Source: CAZHAC01 sp964383855 (GTDB lineage: Bacteria > Chloroflexota > Dormibacteria > Dormibacterales > Dormibacteraceae). From it: a stretch of 6,078 bases of DNA. The notes beneath the pieces are model-generated. The model made no database searches. It was not told the origin of the DNA and was given only the letters and a program-made list of their open reading frames with translations. Below, piece after piece: positions 5,056 through 6,078 of the stretch. Both the position numbers and the translations under genes were made by a program. Where the stretch lies: contig CAYLIP010000095.1 in NCBI GenBank assembly GCA_964383855.1, positions 1 to 6,078 of the forward strand. Direction: 5' to 3'. Every line of letters begins with the position of its first letter. Position 1 is the first letter of the stretch.

Positions 5056-6078
5056 TCAGGCAACAACCGTCGCCAGCTTCTGCATGTCGGCCCAGTTGGG
5101 GCCCTGCTTCGCCTCCACCTCGAGCCTGGACTCCAGCTCGAAGGCCCCCGTCATCAGCCGCGGCACCATCTCCGCAAACCTCTCCCGCTCGCCCGCCGGC
5201 ACCTCGAAGAGCAGCTCGTCGTGAACCTGCAGCAGCATCCGGCCTCCCAGCCCCGCCCCCTCGATCTCCCGCTGAAGCCTGACCATCGCGATCTTGATGA
5301 TGTCGGCAGCCAGCGACTGGATCGGGAAGTTGATGGCCATCCGCTCGGCCGCCTGGCGCAGCTGATAGTTGGGCGACCGCAGGTCGGGGATCGCCCGCCG
5401 GCGCCCGGTGGCGCTGACCACGTAACCCTGCTCACGAGCCTGGTGGCGAACGCCGTCCAGGTAGTCCTTGAGCGCCGAGAACGTGGTCCAGTACTCCTTC
5501 AGGAACTCCCGCGCTTCCTCGCCCGGGATGCCCATCTGCTGCGAGAGCCCGTACTCGCCCTGGCCGTAGATCGATCCGAAGTTGGCGACCTTGGCCAGTC
5601 GCCTCTGGTTGGCGTCCACCTTCTCCAGTTCGACCTTGAACACCCTGGCCGCGGTGGCCGCGTGGATGTCCTGGCCGGCGGCGAACGCGGCCAGCAGGTT
5701 GGGGTCCCGCGAGAGGTGGGCCGCGATCCGCAGCTCGATCTGGGAGTAGTCGGCGGCAAAGAGCACATGGCCGGGGCGCTCGGCCCGGAACGCGCGCCGG
5801 ATCCGCTGCCCGAGCTCGGTCCGGATCGGGATGTTCATGAGGTTGGGATTGGACGAGGAGAGCCGTCCGGTCGCCGTGGCCGCCTGGCCGAAGGACGTGT
5901 GCACGCGTCCCGTCTGCGGGTCGACCAGCTGCGGCAACGCGTCCACGTACGTCGACTTGAGCTTCGACAGCTGCCGGTGCTCCAGGATCAGCGCCACCAC
6001 CGGGTGCTTGTCGCGCAGCGCCTCGAGGGTGTCGGCATCGGTCGAGTAGCCGGTCTTGGTCCGCTTGCCCACCGGCAG
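5056..6078 (-). CDS. polA: DNA polymerase I, C-terminal polymerase domain (5' end beyond the window)
   Basis: The frame is open to the right edge and gives 340 residues, roughly the last 40 percent of a family A polymerase, starting at LPVGKRTKTGYS. Motif A is DYSQIELR (fragment residues 110-117, catalytic Asp110). The O-helix motif B is RRLAKVANFGSIYG, with Arg159 or Arg160, Lys163, Phe167 and Tyr171. Motif C is LLQVHDELLFE, with His286 and Asp287. Upstream, KLKSTYVDALP and TATGRLSSSNPNLMNIPIR are the usual thumb/palm blocks. Phe at the position corresponding to Taq Phe667 is the common bacterial state. The enzyme fills gaps in repair and removes Okazaki primers; whether the proofreading and 5' nuclease domains are intact cannot be seen. 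Near the end, PIQSLAADI replaces the more usual PIQGTAADI. Apparent GTG or ATG starts inside this region are internal codons. Confidence 0.98.
   Translation of the reverse strand: MPVGKRTKTGYSTDADTLEALRDKHPVVALILEHRQLSKLKSTYVDALPQLVDPQTGRVHTSFGQAATATGRLSSSNPNLMNIPIRTELGQRIRRAFRAERPGHVLFAADYSQIELRIAAHLSRDPNLLAAFAAGQDIHAATAARVFKVELEKVDANQRRLAKVANFGSIYGQGEYGLSQQMGIPGEEAREFLKEYWTTFSALKDYLDGVRHQAREQGYVVSATGRRRAIPDLRSPNYQLRQAAERMAINFPIQSLAADIIKIAMVRLQREIEGAGLGGRMLLQVHDELLFEVPAGERERFAEMVPRLMTGAFELESRLEVEAKQGPNWADMQKLATVVA

Overview
The window is a very GC-rich bacterial chromosome fragment in which every supported gene lies on the minus strand, so the genes read from the right edge to the left edge. 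The gene mix (polA next to mutM, then PAP2, CutA and a B12-regulated secreted locus) together with the base composition fits a high-GC, probably single-membrane lineage such as Actinomycetota, Chloroflexota or Dormibacterota. The sequence alone does not decide between them.

Right half (6078 to 3086): housekeeping genes. First comes the polymerase domain of DNA polymerase I (polA, cut by the window edge), then formamidopyrimidine-DNA glycosylase (mutM), a PAP2-type membrane phosphatase whose start overlaps the mutM end, and cutA, 7 bases after the phosphatase stop. The last three are spaced like one translationally coupled operon.

Centre (3085 to 2875): a cobalamin (adenosylcobalamin-class) riboswitch with a recognisable B12 box, a candidate -10 element just upstream, and a strong Shine-Dalgarno just downstream.

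Left half (2874 to 1): the genes the riboswitch controls. The first encodes a 780-residue secreted protein with two tandem modules of about 300 residues. The modules carry prenyltransferase/squalene-oxidase-like alpha/alpha repeats and are followed by a Pro/Ser/Thr linker and a C-terminal membrane anchor. The second gene, 4 bases further on and cut by the left edge, encodes a secreted protein whose domain resembles DUF4430, the beta-domain family of animal B12 carriers. An alpha/alpha-barrel domain plus a DUF4430-type beta domain is the architecture of intrinsic factor and transcobalamin, so this looks like a split, surface-anchored, riboswitch-controlled bacterial counterpart for capturing cobalamin or a relative. 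The two modules of the first gene share a 525-base stretch that is identical by eye and has sharp borders, which suggests very recent gene conversion or an assembly artefact.
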